Source of the DNA: Bilophila wadsworthia ATCC 49260
Lineage (GTDB): Bacteria > Desulfobacterota > Desulfovibrionia > Desulfovibrionales > Desulfovibrionaceae
Reading direction: 5' to 3'
Assembly (NCBI RefSeq): GCF_000701705.1
Contig: NZ_JNJP01000002.1
Coordinates: 143,432 to 207,431 of the forward strand
Length of the DNA stretch: 64,000 nt
Shown here: one piece after another, positions 35,083-44,521 of the stretch
Numbering within the stretch: position 1 is the first letter of the stretch
Layout of the letters: every line of letters begins with the position of its first letter
Translations under genes and position numbers: made by a program
Notes under the pieces: model-generated
The model's input: the letters and a program-made list of their open reading frames with translations, nothing else
Databases searched by the model: none
Told to the model about the DNA's origin: nothing

Positions 35083-36845
35083 CTGTGCCACGTCCCTTTA
35101 CGGTTACAGGTTTTCAGCACAAGCTGCGTAAACGTGTTGATTCCGGCGTACAGCCCGAAGAACACGTCGAGGACCTCCGCGAACAGAAACGCGCTGCCTC
35201 CGGTGAAGGCGTCCTCGTCGAGCGTGAGCGTCAGCCGGGTTCCCCTCGCCGCACAGCCCGGAGCGGAGCGCAAGGGACGAATGAGCGGCTTGGCACACAA
35301 CCCGTTCACGCCGGCGATCTGGCGCTGCGCAAAAGCGTCGCGCGGAGGCGCGTACAGGCGGAGCAGTTCACGCAGGACATTGTCGGCATCCGGCCCGCTC
35401 AAAGAAAGTTGATGGAGGCTGAGATGGGAAACGAGCTTCCACAGTTCGCCGCCGAACATGGGCGGATCGTGCTGTTGCGAAGGAGGGCCGCAGAAGCGGA
35501 TAGCCGCCGTGGGCATGTCCGTATCCCGCGTCAGTTCGCCCTGACGCCAGCGCTCGGCGGCACGGTGGCGGTTCGTGCACAATACCCGCGCGGAAGCCAC
35601 CCAAGGCCGAGCCGTCTCCGGGCGGAACCCCGCTTCCTTGAAATGCAGAAACACGTCCGTCCCTATGCCGTCCAAAGATGGCTTCCTGCGCAGGAACCAC
35701 ATCAGGGACGGCGGCGCATCCCCTTCTCCTGAAAGAGAAAAATACGGCATAACCGAAGAACGTTCCCCTCCCTCCAAAGCGTCCACAGCGATCACGGAAT
35801 GGACTTCCGTACTGTCCCGGTGCCGCAGATCCGGCACGAGCAGGTGTCCCGAGCGCTCGTGATCCACCCGGATGGGTTCCGCCATGCGCTCGAACAAGTT
35901 GACCACAGGTACGGCGCAGGTGCGGAACAATCTTGAGGAAACCGTTTTCGGCGGCGGCGCGTCCACGGGGAACAGGAGATCGAAGCCTGGCAAATCCCCG
36001 AGTTCCCGCCGACGTTCCAGCCCGAACACCTCCCAGAACAGCAGGTGTTCGGGATAGGCAAAATACTCCTGCAGCAACTGGTATCCGGGCAGAGCGTAGG
36101 CGGATTCGGGGAACAGACGCCCGCCCGGCTCCAAGCCCGCATGACACAGGGCCTCCCGGCCAAGGGAGAGCGCCCTGGGCTTTGCGGCCCCGGCGTCGTC
36201 CGCGAGAAAGACATCCTTACACGCGCCGTGCACCCATTCGTGCATGGGAAAAGTCGCAAACCGATCACCGCCAAGGTGGAGAGATAACGAGGGCAATCCG
36301 AACTTTGCCAGCGAAAGCCCCGCGATACCCTCGATCCGCAGGCACAGGACACCGGGCACGCCCTGCGCCGCAGCGGGCATCCAAGACGCCGGAGGGATGA
36401 TGGAAGCCCGTACAACCTTCGCAGGATGCAACGTCAGAGGCCAGGCCGTCCGCCAGCGCAGCACGCCGCCGCGCTCGTCACGGTTGTGGATCGGGGTGTG
36501 CGCCGGAATGCCGAATCCGTCCGGCAGCCCGGCCACGCCCGCCGGATTGGGGATGAATTCCGCCACGCCCACGGACGGAATCGGGCAGACGAACTGCGGA
36601 TAGAGCAGCCCGAGCAGGCTGTGCGAAACCAGCGGCAGCCGGGATTCCGCGTCCGCCCTCACCCGGGCGGCAAGCCATGCGAACGACTCCAGCAGCAGAT
36701 TAACCAAAGGATCGGGCTGCGTATCGGACGCCAGCCCGAGCTGGCGCGCCATGCCGGGATTCCGCACGGCGAAGCGCACCGCGTCCTCACGCAAGGAACG
36801 CAATTCCTCCCGGTACAGCCCGGCGATGTCCTCAAAGGCGTGCAT
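35046..36845 (-). CDS. tssF: T6SS baseplate protein TssF
   Basis: The 599-residue protein opens with FEDIAGLYREELRSLREDAVRFAVRNPGMA and continues with DPLVNLLLESFAWLAARV, both typical of TssF (VasA/ImpG). It is the largest subunit of the baseplate wedge. Its ATG at 36845 overlaps the tssE stop (TGATG) with GGAGG just upstream, and its end overlaps tssG by 37 bases. Length is in the family's usual range of about 580-630. Confidence 0.94.
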   Translation of the reverse strand: MHAFEDIAGLYREELRSLREDAVRFAVRNPGMARQLGLASDTQPDPLVNLLLESFAWLAARVRADAESRLPLVSHSLLGLLYPQFVCPIPSVGVAEFIPNPAGVAGLPDGFGIPAHTPIHNRDERGGVLRWRTAWPLTLHPAKVVRASIIPPASWMPAAAQGVPGVLCLRIEGIAGLSLAKFGLPSLSLHLGGDRFATFPMHEWVHGACKDVFLADDAGAAKPRALSLGREALCHAGLEPGGRLFPESAYALPGYQLLQEYFAYPEHLLFWEVFGLERRRELGDLPGFDLLFPVDAPPPKTVSSRLFRTCAVPVVNLFERMAEPIRVDHERSGHLLVPDLRHRDSTEVHSVIAVDALEGGERSSVMPYFSLSGEGDAPPSLMWFLRRKPSLDGIGTDVFLHFKEAGFRPETARPWVASARVLCTNRHRAAERWRQGELTRDTDMPTAAIRFCGPPSQQHDPPMFGGELWKLVSHLSLHQLSLSGPDADNVLRELLRLYAPPRDAFAQRQIAGVNGLCAKPLIRPLRSAPGCAARGTRLTLTLDEDAFTGGSAFLFAEVLDVFFGLYAGINTFTQLVLKTCNRKGTWHRWPLRSGALPLI

Positions 36846-37249
36846 CAGCCCTCCGCGGCCGCTCCAGCGGAGAACACGCCTCCGTCGCATTGGAGCAAAA
36901 ACGTCACCGGTTCCTCTTCGGACGCCGCATCCACCCGCAAATGCAGCCGACCGTCCTCAAATCCAAGCGGGCTCACCCTTATCTTTTTCAGGCGCGGCTC
37001 GAAACGCTCCAGCGCAGCCGAAACGGCACGGGCCACCTCTCGCCCGTCCAGCGGGGCCGAACTCCAGTCCGCCAGGCCGTACCCCATCACCAGATCCGCC
37101 GCATCCCCATTCCCACAGGGGGCACGGGTGTTGAGCAGTTCCTCGACGTCTTCCGCCACGGCCGACAGGTATTCGCTCCGGGACAATCCGCGCCCCGAAG
37201 CTTTCCCAGCAAGGCGGGACAACAGCGGAATGCGCCTTTCCTCCTTCAT
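36845..37249 (-). CDS. tssE: T6SS baseplate protein TssE (gp25-like)
   Basis: This 134-residue protein matches gp25/TssE: N-terminal PLLSRLAG, then YLSAVAEDVEELLNTR with GYGLADW, then the ERFEPRLKKIRV stretch that contacts the sheath. It nucleates sheath assembly on the baseplate. Its ATG overlaps the hcp stop by one base (TAATG) and its stop overlaps the tssF start. Confidence 0.92.
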   Translation of the reverse strand: MKEERRIPLLSRLAGKASGRGLSRSEYLSAVAEDVEELLNTRAPCGNGDAADLVMGYGLADWSSAPLDGREVARAVSAALERFEPRLKKIRVSPLGFEDGRLHLRVDAASEEEPVTFLLQCDGGVFSAGAAAEG

Positions 37250-37731
37250 TACGAAACCTTATTCGTCTTGAGATCGTGGCTGGCGGCAATGTTGCCGTCG
37301 GATCCGCCCTCTTCCTTCTGGCGGATATAGGTGTACTTGATGGTCGCGTAATTCAGCGCGATCTCCTCATACGGCAGATCCCCGCCGCCACGCAGGTTGT
37401 AAGAGGCCACCACCACGTTCTCCATCGTGATTTCAAGGAACTTGATCGCGGCGTCGTTGTCCATACGGCAGCAGGTGAGCACCACGGAATCCAGGACCTT
37501 GGCGCTCCACAGGGCCTTGCAGATATTGGGCGAGGAACTGTCGAGATATTTGGTCACGTTCATCATCGAATGGACGGCCTGCCCCGTGGTGGGGCCGGTA
37601 CTGCTGCGGATCGGCGAGGTCGGCTGATGAAACCCGTTGGTGAAATTGATGAGTTCCATCTGCTTCTCAAAGCCGCTGATGGTCGATTCGCCCTCAATAT
37701 CACCGAGCTTGAGAAAGGTATTCGTGGACAT
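37249..37731 (-). CDS. hcp: T6SS inner-tube protein Hcp (TssD)
   Basis: This 160-residue Hcp has the family's first strands (FLKLGDIEGESTISGFEKQMELINF), the central TKYLDSSSPNICKALWSAKVLDSVVLTC block, and the C-terminal EEIALNYATIKYTY strand. Hexamers stack to form the expelled tube. GAGGAG lies seven bases before the ATG. The gene directly precedes tssE; the 396-base gap upstream probably holds its own promoter. Confidence 0.96.
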   Translation of the reverse strand: MSTNTFLKLGDIEGESTISGFEKQMELINFTNGFHQPTSPIRSSTGPTTGQAVHSMMNVTKYLDSSSPNICKALWSAKVLDSVVLTCCRMDNDAAIKFLEITMENVVVASYNLRGGGDLPYEEIALNYATIKYTYIRQKEEGGSDGNIAASHDLKTNKVS

Positions 37732-38127
37732 GGATTCTGCTCCTCAAGAGTTGTATGCTCCGGCGGCAAGGCCTGCCGCCCTCTTGCCCCCATCCGGAGA
37801 AATGGCTCGTGCCCGTGGAACTTCCGGTTTCCCTCCTGCCCGGCGCACAGGGCGGATGGGATTCACAGACATTGGGCAGTTGCGTTTTATGACGCGGCGA
37901 CGTCGCAGTGGAAGGCATCAAAGACGGAAACCATTTCCCCCTCCTTGGAATATCGCTCCAGCTCCGGCATCACCATTCATGCGGAAGTCCGGGGCCGGTC
38001 CAAAGGGCGGTTTCAAAAAGGCCGGGCACCGGGCGAGCCTTCGAGCCGTACGGGTCGAGGGCACCACAGATCTCCTCCGGCGGGCAAAGGGATTCGCGGC
38101 CCCTCGCCGCCGGAGGCGCATCGTTTT
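37732..38127. other. Intergenic region between tssBC and hcp
   Basis: No gene is visible in these 396 bases. A 9-bp stem (CTCCGGCGG at 38075-38083 with CCGCCGGAG at 38108-38116) follows the tssBC stop and may limit read-through into hcp. I could not fix a promoter. Confidence 0.6.
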
Positions 38128-40287
38128 TTACACCGCGGGCGGCGGCAATTCCGCCACAAGCCGGATACTTGCGGTCAGTTCCTCAAGCTGGAAATGCGGC
38201 CTCAGGAAGATCACACACTTGTACGCGCCCGGATTCCCGGGATCCTCGCTCACGTCCACGCGGGCCTCACGCAGCGGATAGCGCGCCTTGATGTCGTCCC
38301 CGGCGTCGTCGGAGAGCAGGACATACTGGCTGATCCAGTTATTCAGATACTTTGACACGTTATCCGCCGTCATGAACGACCCCACCTTGTCCCGCATGTT
38401 CGCCTTGACATAATGCGCGAACCGCGATGCGTTCAGCAGATAGGGCAGCCGCGCCGAGATCCGGGCGTTGGCGTTGGCCGTGTCGGAAGTGTAAACCGGC
38501 GGCTTGTGGACCGTCTGGCCGCTGAAGAAAGCCGCCTTGTCCGAATTCTTGCGGTAAATCAGGGCGATGAATCCGAGATCCGAAAGCTCCTTTTCGCGGC
38601 GGTCGGTGATGCTCACCTCGGTGGGGCACAGCGCCACCGTCTCGCCGTTGGTCTGGCGGTACTTGTAGACGTTGAGGTTTTCCACGGCCCCGCCGCCCTC
38701 ATAGCCCCGGATCGCCGCCGTCCAGCCGTACTTGGCAAAGGCCGCCGTGATGCACGCGGCAAGGGCGAAAGCCGTGTTGCCCCAAAGGTAACGGTCTGGG
38801 GACGGCCCGGCGACATCCTCCTCATAAACGAAGGTTTCCACGGGATCGGTGTCGTTGCCATAGGGCAGACGCATCAGCAGATGCGGAAGGCAAAGGGTCA
38901 CATAGCGGGAATCGTCCTTCTCGCGGAACGAACGCCATTCGATATAGTCCGCGCTCTGGAAAATCTTGTGCAGATCGCGTGGCAAGGGCAGATCGGTGAA
39001 GCTCCCCAGCCCGAAAAGCTGCGGCGACGCGGCACTGAGCAGGGGGGTGTGCGCTGCGGCGGCTACTTCCGCCATCTTCTGGAGCACGCCGAGGTCCACC
39101 GCCGACAGGCCGTATTCATGGACATGGAGCAGGCAACTGTAGGGCTCTCCGCCGAACGTGCCGTACTCCTCCTCATAGACCCGCTTGAACAGCAGGCTCT
39201 GGTCGAACTCCACGGCCCGTTCCAGATCCGTACGCAGTTCCTTGAAGGAGGCGTTGAACAGCCGCAGCTTGAGCCGATCGCTCGTCTCCGTGTTGAACAC
39301 CAGATAATGAAGGCCACGCCAGACGGCTTCAAGCTCCTGGAATGCCTCGGCATGTAGAATGGCGTCGAGCTGGCACGCAAGGAGCTTGTCCTTGCAGGCC
39401 ACCCGTTCCGTCAGCATCCCCAGCATACTCCCGCTTGCGGGCAGCGTGAACGGATTGTCCTCATGTTCGGCAAGGCACGCCGCCAAACGCGCATCAGCGA
39501 CTTCCCGCTGGCGCTTATCCTCATCGGGGTCTCCGGAATTGCGGACCATCGCGGCGGCGAAGGACTCGGTTTTCGCCTTCCGTTTCTCGTCCAGCTTCTT
39601 CTTGGCCTCTGACGCCTCCGTTTCGGCTCGCTGAACGTCTTCTTCAGCGGCCTTTTGCTTTTCTTGGTCCTCTCCGGCCTTGCTCACGGCATCACGGGCG
39701 GCGTCCACAGAAGCCAACGCCTCCTTGTACGCCTTCCGCAACGCGTCCAATTCCGAGACAGAGTCACCGGTAGGGAACAGCATCTTCTGCAGGCTGGCCT
39801 GTAAAGCGTCGTTGCCGTCCAACTTGGCGGCAAGATCCTGCAACAGATTGCGGCGCTCAAAAAACGCTGCCAGCGTCTCGACGTTTTTCACCAAACACTC
39901 GGGCCTGAAATCGTCCAGCTTCTCAAACCGCAGCGCACAGGAGAACGCCGCCTTCTCAGGCTCAACGCCTCCTTCCCGCCACGCCGCACTCGCGTCTTCA
40001 GTAATGAAGCGGTCCAGCCCGGAAAGCTTGAGCGCGGGGGCAACGGTTTTCATGATGTCGTCAAAATTGTCCCGGTCGACGGCGGCAAAAGTACGCAGCT
40101 TGTACTCGGGCACCGGCGGAAGCCCCAGATCTTCCCGAACGGTCCTGTCACCCGCGAGATCCGCCATAATGCCCATGACAAAGGGAAGTTCCTTCTTGAC
40201 GATGGCATCGCCCACTTCCACGTCATAGGTAATCTGTACGCGCGGCGGGCGTACCCTGCCGAGCCGCTTCTGGATCGATTCTCCCAT
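38128..40287 (-). CDS. tssBC: Fused T6SS contractile sheath protein TssB-TssC with coiled-coil linker
   Basis: One 719-residue frame encodes both sheath subunits. Residues 1-172 are a full TssB (VKKELPFVMGIMADLAGD, RTFAAVDRDNFDDIMK, LLQDLAAKLDGNDALQASLQKML). Residues about 178-245 are a charged, Lys/Glu/Ala-rich coiled coil. Residues about 275-719 are TssC (SMLGMLTERVACKDKLLACQ, AVWRGLHYLVFNTE, FGLGSFTDLPLP, final FLRPHFQLEELTASIRLVAELP). Normally these are two proteins of about 165 and 490 residues that interlock. AAGGAG lies seven bases before the ATG and the reading frame is continuous, so this is a true fusion. The usual TssC N-terminal helix, the ClpV docking site in Vibrio, is replaced by the linker. 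Confidence 0.95.
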   Translation of the reverse strand: MGESIQKRLGRVRPPRVQITYDVEVGDAIVKKELPFVMGIMADLAGDRTVREDLGLPPVPEYKLRTFAAVDRDNFDDIMKTVAPALKLSGLDRFITEDASAAWREGGVEPEKAAFSCALRFEKLDDFRPECLVKNVETLAAFFERRNLLQDLAAKLDGNDALQASLQKMLFPTGDSVSELDALRKAYKEALASVDAARDAVSKAGEDQEKQKAAEEDVQRAETEASEAKKKLDEKRKAKTESFAAAMVRNSGDPDEDKRQREVADARLAACLAEHEDNPFTLPASGSMLGMLTERVACKDKLLACQLDAILHAEAFQELEAVWRGLHYLVFNTETSDRLKLRLFNASFKELRTDLERAVEFDQSLLFKRVYEEEYGTFGGEPYSCLLHVHEYGLSAVDLGVLQKMAEVAAAAHTPLLSAASPQLFGLGSFTDLPLPRDLHKIFQSADYIEWRSFREKDDSRYVTLCLPHLLMRLPYGNDTDPVETFVYEEDVAGPSPDRYLWGNTAFALAACITAAFAKYGWTAAIRGYEGGGAVENLNVYKYRQTNGETVALCPTEVSITDRREKELSDLGFIALIYRKNSDKAAFFSGQTVHKPPVYTSDTANANARISARLPYLLNASRFAHYVKANMRDKVGSFMTADNVSKYLNNWISQYVLLSDDAGDDIKARYPLREARVDVSEDPGNPGAYKCVIFLRPHFQLEELTASIRLVAELPPPAV

Positions 40288-40332
40288 AGATACGCTCCTT
40301 GACGCTTTTTCGCGGCGTGGGCCGAAAAAAGG

Positions 40333-41367
40333 CTATTCTTTGGTCATTCCGAGCAATTTTTTGATGGAGGCGAGGTTCTCCCCCTGCCCCAGCAACTCGT
40401 CGAGCAGTTCCGACAGCGTCATGCCGCCCCACGAGACGGCCCGTTTCACCAGCCAAGGGGCGGGGCTGTGCGGCTCTGTGCGCATGAGGTAATCGGCGAT
40501 GGCGGAAAGGGAGGCATACGCCTGTTCCCGCGAGGAGAACGATGGCGGTGGCGGCGAAGACAAAGAGGCGGGAGAGGAAGGTGGGGATACGAGGGGATCT
40601 GTCCCGGCGGAGGGATGCCACGCGAGCACCCGCGCGTCGATGTGCTCCAGCCTGTCCCGCAAGGCATGAAAGCTTGGCGCCTGCCCGCCGCAAAGCGCGT
40701 CGGCGGCGCGGGCGAGTTCGTCCAGCGCCAGCAGCGCTTCACGCAACTGCCCGTGCAGGGAGGCGTGGAAGGCCGGGGAAGTCTGTGTCCCGGCAAGGTT
40801 CAGCATACGCCGGGCATCGCCAGCTACGCCGTTCTTGCCGTTGCCGTTCTGGATGCGCTCGCGGTGCTCCATCGCCATCCAGTCCGCATAGGTGGCGGCA
40901 GGGACGTCCGGAGAGGCTTCCGTGATGGGCAGAGAGGCGGCCCGCTCGGCAAGGGTGGAGTCAAGCCATGCCAGCCGCGCCAGCCGTGCCTCCTGATCGC
41001 TTCCTTCCGGCTGCGGGTGCAGCCCGTCCCCAAAGCCGGAACACAATCCGGCGATCATCCTGAGCCCGCCCGGCAGGGAGGCAAAGCCATACCGCATGAG
41101 CGCGGCCTCGCAGGCCCATCCGGCAACCTGCATATCCTTGGAGCGCTCCCGGAGCACCCCGAGGGACAACGACAAGGCCTTATCCCAGTCTGCCCGCTTG
41201 AGTTCCCGTTCCCAGACCCCCTGCGGAAGGCCGGGGTCATCCTCCCGGCGCGCCTCTCTGATGGCGGCGCAAACGGGATCATGCGGCAATGCCGGACCGT
41301 ACGGATCTTCGCCAAACGGATGCAGACATGACGCCCAGTCGACAAAATCTGACTTTGCTCTGGACAT
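40333..41367 (-). CDS. tssA: T6SS assembly protein TssA
   Basis: This 344-residue protein has the ImpA N-terminal domain (WASCLHPFGEDPYGPAL, DWDKALSLSLGVLRERSKDMQVAGWACEAAL, then GLCSGFGDGLHPQPE) and a C-terminal helical part ending PWLVKRAVSWGGMTLSELLDELL, with a Ser/Pro linker in between. TssA coordinates baseplate and sheath polymerisation. It leads the minus-strand arm, 94 AT-rich bases from divergent tssJ. GAAGGG precedes the ATG. Confidence 0.9.
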   Translation of the reverse strand: MSRAKSDFVDWASCLHPFGEDPYGPALPHDPVCAAIREARREDDPGLPQGVWERELKRADWDKALSLSLGVLRERSKDMQVAGWACEAALMRYGFASLPGGLRMIAGLCSGFGDGLHPQPEGSDQEARLARLAWLDSTLAERAASLPITEASPDVPAATYADWMAMEHRERIQNGNGKNGVAGDARRMLNLAGTQTSPAFHASLHGQLREALLALDELARAADALCGGQAPSFHALRDRLEHIDARVLAWHPSAGTDPLVSPPSSPASLSSPPPPSFSSREQAYASLSAIADYLMRTEPHSPAPWLVKRAVSWGGMTLSELLDELLGQGENLASIKKLLGMTKE

Positions 41368-41461
41368 AATAAACCCTTCGTTATAAATTAGCTTCTAATA
41401 TAAAGAAAAACATAGAGTCAACACTTTATTCTATTTTTGTCTTTCTCATGGCTATAACAGT
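41368..41461. promoter_or_regulatory. Divergent T6SS promoter region
   Basis: This short AT-rich gap must drive both T6SS arms. On the minus strand TTGACT (near 41421) is followed after 17 bases by TTAGAA, a weak candidate for tssA. No clear plus-strand pair was found. Confidence 0.45.
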
Positions 41462-42130
41462 ATGATTCGATTCTTAAAATTCCATATTGCCGTCTTATTG
41501 GGCGTCATTGCGCTGTGCAGCGGCTGTTCCGCGCCGGAGCCCCCTCCTCCGACGCCGCCCGAAAATGATGTGCCGTGGGTCTACGAACCCGACGCTGTGG
41601 TATTGCGCATCTCCGCCGACGAGCGGCTCAACGAGCATGAGGGCGAACCGTCCAGCCTGATGCTGTGCGTCTACGAACTGGCGACCCGAGAGGGAGTGGA
41701 CAAAAGGCTCGCCAGCCCGGAGGGATTCGCCGAGCTGTTGGCCTGCGGGCGTTTCGACGATTCCGTGGTGACGAGCCGGAGGCTCTTTTCGGATCCCGGT
41801 CAGGCACAAAACCTTTCTCTGGACCGGGAAGAGGGTGTCCGCTGGATCGCGGTGATCGCCGGGTACTTCCACGGGACCCCCGCCCACAGCGCCCGGGTTG
41901 TCGCCGTGCCCGTGCGGAAAATCGTCGAAGGCTGGGTGCCGTTCTTCAAAGACACCCGCCACGAACCAGGACAGACGATCATCCCCATACGCCTCGGCCC
42001 GGCGGAACTGATGGGAGGGGAACCCCCGCAGGCCCAAGCGGGACGGCAGTCCTCTTCAGCGCTGGCTGAACGTATGCCATTAAGGAGGACTCCGCCGAAG
42101 GACGGCCAGAAACCTGTGGGCCAAAGTTAG
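41462..42130 (+). CDS. tssJ: T6SS outer-membrane lipoprotein TssJ
   Basis: The 222-residue protein has a lipoprotein signal with lipobox LCSGC (acylated Cys23 or so) and the TssJ beta-sandwich pattern (VVLRISADERLNEHEGEPSSLMLCVYEL, then LLACGRFDDSVV and WIAVIAGY). It anchors the TssL-TssM membrane complex. The C-terminal 45 residues are a polar extension beyond the usual end. It stops with TAG, five bases before a (AG)16 tract. Confidence 0.88.
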   Translation: MIRFLKFHIAVLLGVIALCSGCSAPEPPPPTPPENDVPWVYEPDAVVLRISADERLNEHEGEPSSLMLCVYELATREGVDKRLASPEGFAELLACGRFDDSVVTSRRLFSDPGQAQNLSLDREEGVRWIAVIAGYFHGTPAHSARVVAVPVRKIVEGWVPFFKDTRHEPGQTIIPIRLGPAELMGGEPPQAQAGRQSSSALAERMPLRRTPPKDGQKPVGQS

Positions 42131-42133
42131 AGT

Positions 42134-42168
<35 letters not shown>

Positions 42169-42238
42169 GTTTTACCATCCGTTTTGATTGACGCGGGTTC
42201 CCCGAAGGCACCGCGCAAACCATATTGGGAAGGCCGAC

Positions 42239-43645
42239 ATGCAGCCTCAACGTCCGGTATACTGGTATTCGGGACAATTCCTCGAACCGCAGCACTTCCA
42301 GCAGGCTGATGCCTTTCATGCCTCGGAACGGGCGTCGCTGCTCCAGTCGGCGCAGCCGTGCTTCTGGGGCGTGGGCAACCTGGATGTGGACGAAGCGGCG
42401 CTTGCCGAGGGGCGGATTCTCGTCCGCAGCGGGATAATGCGTTTTCAGGATGGCACCGAGGTTGTAATCGCCGCCGTGCCGGAAGACGGCAACGCCATCC
42501 TGCCAAGCCGGGGTTTCCGCGAAGCATGGACGGACCCACATATGCCGTTTACGGTGTTTGCCGGCCTCCCGCCGTTGAAACCCTATGGCAACGTCGCCGG
42601 GATTCCATCGTGCATGCGGGACGGAGGCAGGCTGATCGGATGCGATGCGGACACCTTGCCCGAAGCGCCGGGCCGTTATCTTTGTCCGAACAGCGACGAC
42701 AGCATAGCCGATCGTTACGCCCTGCCCCTTGCCACGGAAAGCCGGAGGGACATGCCCGTGCGCACGCTCTATCTTTATCCCCGCCTCTTCTGGGAAAACG
42801 AAACCACCGACCGCCCGGATTGGCTGTTTCTGCCGTTGTTGCGCCTCACGGACGAAGGCTCCGGACCGCGCCCTGATCCCGCCTATGCGCCGCCTTCCCT
42901 CTATGTGGAGGCCAACCCCGTGCTGCGCGGGCTCGCGCGCGGACTCGAAGCCCGGCTTGCCGCAGCCATCCGGCGCCTTGAGCCAGCCCGGCGGCGCGGA
43001 CTCGATGAGCCCGCAACCTCCAGACAGCTTCTGCTCGTGAATGCGGCGCGGACGCTCTCCGAGCTGCGCCACGCGCTGGCATGGCCCGGAACCGCCCCCC
43101 ATGAGCTGTTCGGGCTGCTCCGGAACGGCTTTGCGGCGGCAGCGGCCTGCGTCGGGATTGCAACGGCGGACGCCATGCCCCTCTACCGCCATGACGATCC
43201 GGCTGAAAGTTTCCGCAGCCTCGACAGTCTGTTGCGGGAGATCCTGCGCGGCCTGCTCCCGGAAACGGCGGCGGTGGTCCGCTTCCGTGCGGACGGCGAA
43301 TTCCTGCGAGCCGAACTCCCCGAAGGTCTGGGCCGGACACAGGCCCTACTCGTACTCCAAACCGAAGAAACCGTTTCCTCCTTGCTCAATGAGGGACGCC
43401 TTGTGGCCGATGCTCCGGACACCCTCCCCGCCACGCTGGCCCAGGCCATCGCCGGAGTCCCGCTGCGCGAAATCCCCGCTCCGCCGGGCCTGCCGCAACG
43501 GGATGGCATCCACTATCTGGAGCCCGACGCCCGTTCGGAGCGCTGGCAGGCGGCGCTGCGTTCCGGAGCCCTCGGAGTTGCCCTCTTCCCCCTGTGCGGC
43601 CCTGCCCTACCCGGTCACCTTCGCCTGCTTTACTTGAGGAATTAA
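42239..43645 (+). CDS. tssK: T6SS baseplate-to-membrane connector TssK
   Basis: The 468-residue protein begins with the hallmark VYWYSGQFLEPQHFQQADAFHASE of TssK and continues with LPEDGNAILPSRGF-like and YVEANPVLRG segments. TssK trimers join the baseplate wedge to TssL/TssM. The ATG at 42239 has GGAAGG about six bases upstream; an upstream TTG reading is not supported. It ends three bases before tssL. Confidence 0.92.
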   Translation: MQPQRPVYWYSGQFLEPQHFQQADAFHASERASLLQSAQPCFWGVGNLDVDEAALAEGRILVRSGIMRFQDGTEVVIAAVPEDGNAILPSRGFREAWTDPHMPFTVFAGLPPLKPYGNVAGIPSCMRDGGRLIGCDADTLPEAPGRYLCPNSDDSIADRYALPLATESRRDMPVRTLYLYPRLFWENETTDRPDWLFLPLLRLTDEGSGPRPDPAYAPPSLYVEANPVLRGLARGLEARLAAAIRRLEPARRRGLDEPATSRQLLLVNAARTLSELRHALAWPGTAPHELFGLLRNGFAAAAACVGIATADAMPLYRHDDPAESFRSLDSLLREILRGLLPETAAVVRFRADGEFLRAELPEGLGRTQALLVLQTEETVSSLLNEGRLVADAPDTLPATLAQAIAGVPLREIPAPPGLPQRDGIHYLEPDARSERWQAALRSGALGVALFPLCGPALPGHLRLLYLRN

Positions 43646-43648
43646 ACC

Positions 43649-44521
43649 ATGCTGCGCGACTGCTTCGGCCCGTGTTTCCGCCTGATGCTCCGTTTGCCGG
43701 ATAGCCCGCCAACCGGAAGGACGGACGTGCGCCGGGAGGCGGAACGGCTGCTTGAAGAGGCTGGGCGTCTTGCGCTGCACGGGCGCGAAGCGGCGACAGT
43801 GGAAACGGCCCGGCGCATGGTCGAAGCCTGGATGGACGAAACCGCCCTTGGCATCGCATGGGAAGGCCGCGCCGCCTGGCTAGGCAATCCACTCCAACGC
43901 CGCTGGAGGACGGGACGGAGCGGCGGGGACTGGTTTTTCGACGAAATCCGCCGCCTGTCTCCGCACAGAGCCGAAGATGCCGAGCTGGCCGAGGTCGCCC
44001 TGCGTTGCCTCGGATTCGGATTCCGAGGACATTTTTATAACGATCCCAATGGGCTCGGCCTCGAGCACCGAGCGCTTGCCGAGCGGTTCGGCTGTACGGC
44101 GGTTCCGCTTCCTTTCCCACCCGCTCCATATCTGCCAAGGGAAAACCGCCTGTTCCGGCATGTCGGGCCTCTGCTGACGGGGCTTTTCGCCGTATTGCTG
44201 CTGATCTTTTGGGGCATATGGCAACATCGGCTGAACCGGGAGTATACCGGGAGCCCACAAGTTCCCGCCGTGAGTGCGGTACATCCCGCAAGCGATAGCC
44301 CGCGAACGGGCGGCGCGCGATCCGCCGTATCGCTTTCGTCCCGACCCAGCACCATTATACAAAAAGGACGGGAGGCTGTCGGCTCAAAGAAACAACCCAT
44401 TCCCGACGTGTACGGGGAGTTGCGGAATCGTCTGGCAGGGCGGACGCCGGCCCCCGCGTCGCATGACCCCGGACACCCCGGTGCGAACAACCGTAACACA
44501 ACGCCGGGGAGGTCTTCATGA
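43649..44521 (+). CDS. tssL: T6SS inner-membrane protein TssL (DotU type)
   Basis: The cytoplasmic DotU domain covers about residues 1-165 (ETARRMVEAWMDETAL, NPLQ, WFFDEIRRLSPH, ALRCLGFGFRGHF), followed by one membrane helix at 170-193. After it comes an unusual roughly 95-residue Ser/Pro/Arg-rich periplasmic tail with no OmpA-like peptidoglycan motif. TssL binds TssM and TssK. GAGGAA precedes the ATG and the stop overlaps tssM by ATGA. Confidence 0.9.
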   Translation: MLRDCFGPCFRLMLRLPDSPPTGRTDVRREAERLLEEAGRLALHGREAATVETARRMVEAWMDETALGIAWEGRAAWLGNPLQRRWRTGRSGGDWFFDEIRRLSPHRAEDAELAEVALRCLGFGFRGHFYNDPNGLGLEHRALAERFGCTAVPLPFPPAPYLPRENRLFRHVGPLLTGLFAVLLLIFWGIWQHRLNREYTGSPQVPAVSAVHPASDSPRTGGARSAVSLSSRPSTIIQKGREAVGSKKQPIPDVYGELRNRLAGRTPAPASHDPGHPGANNRNTTPGRSS

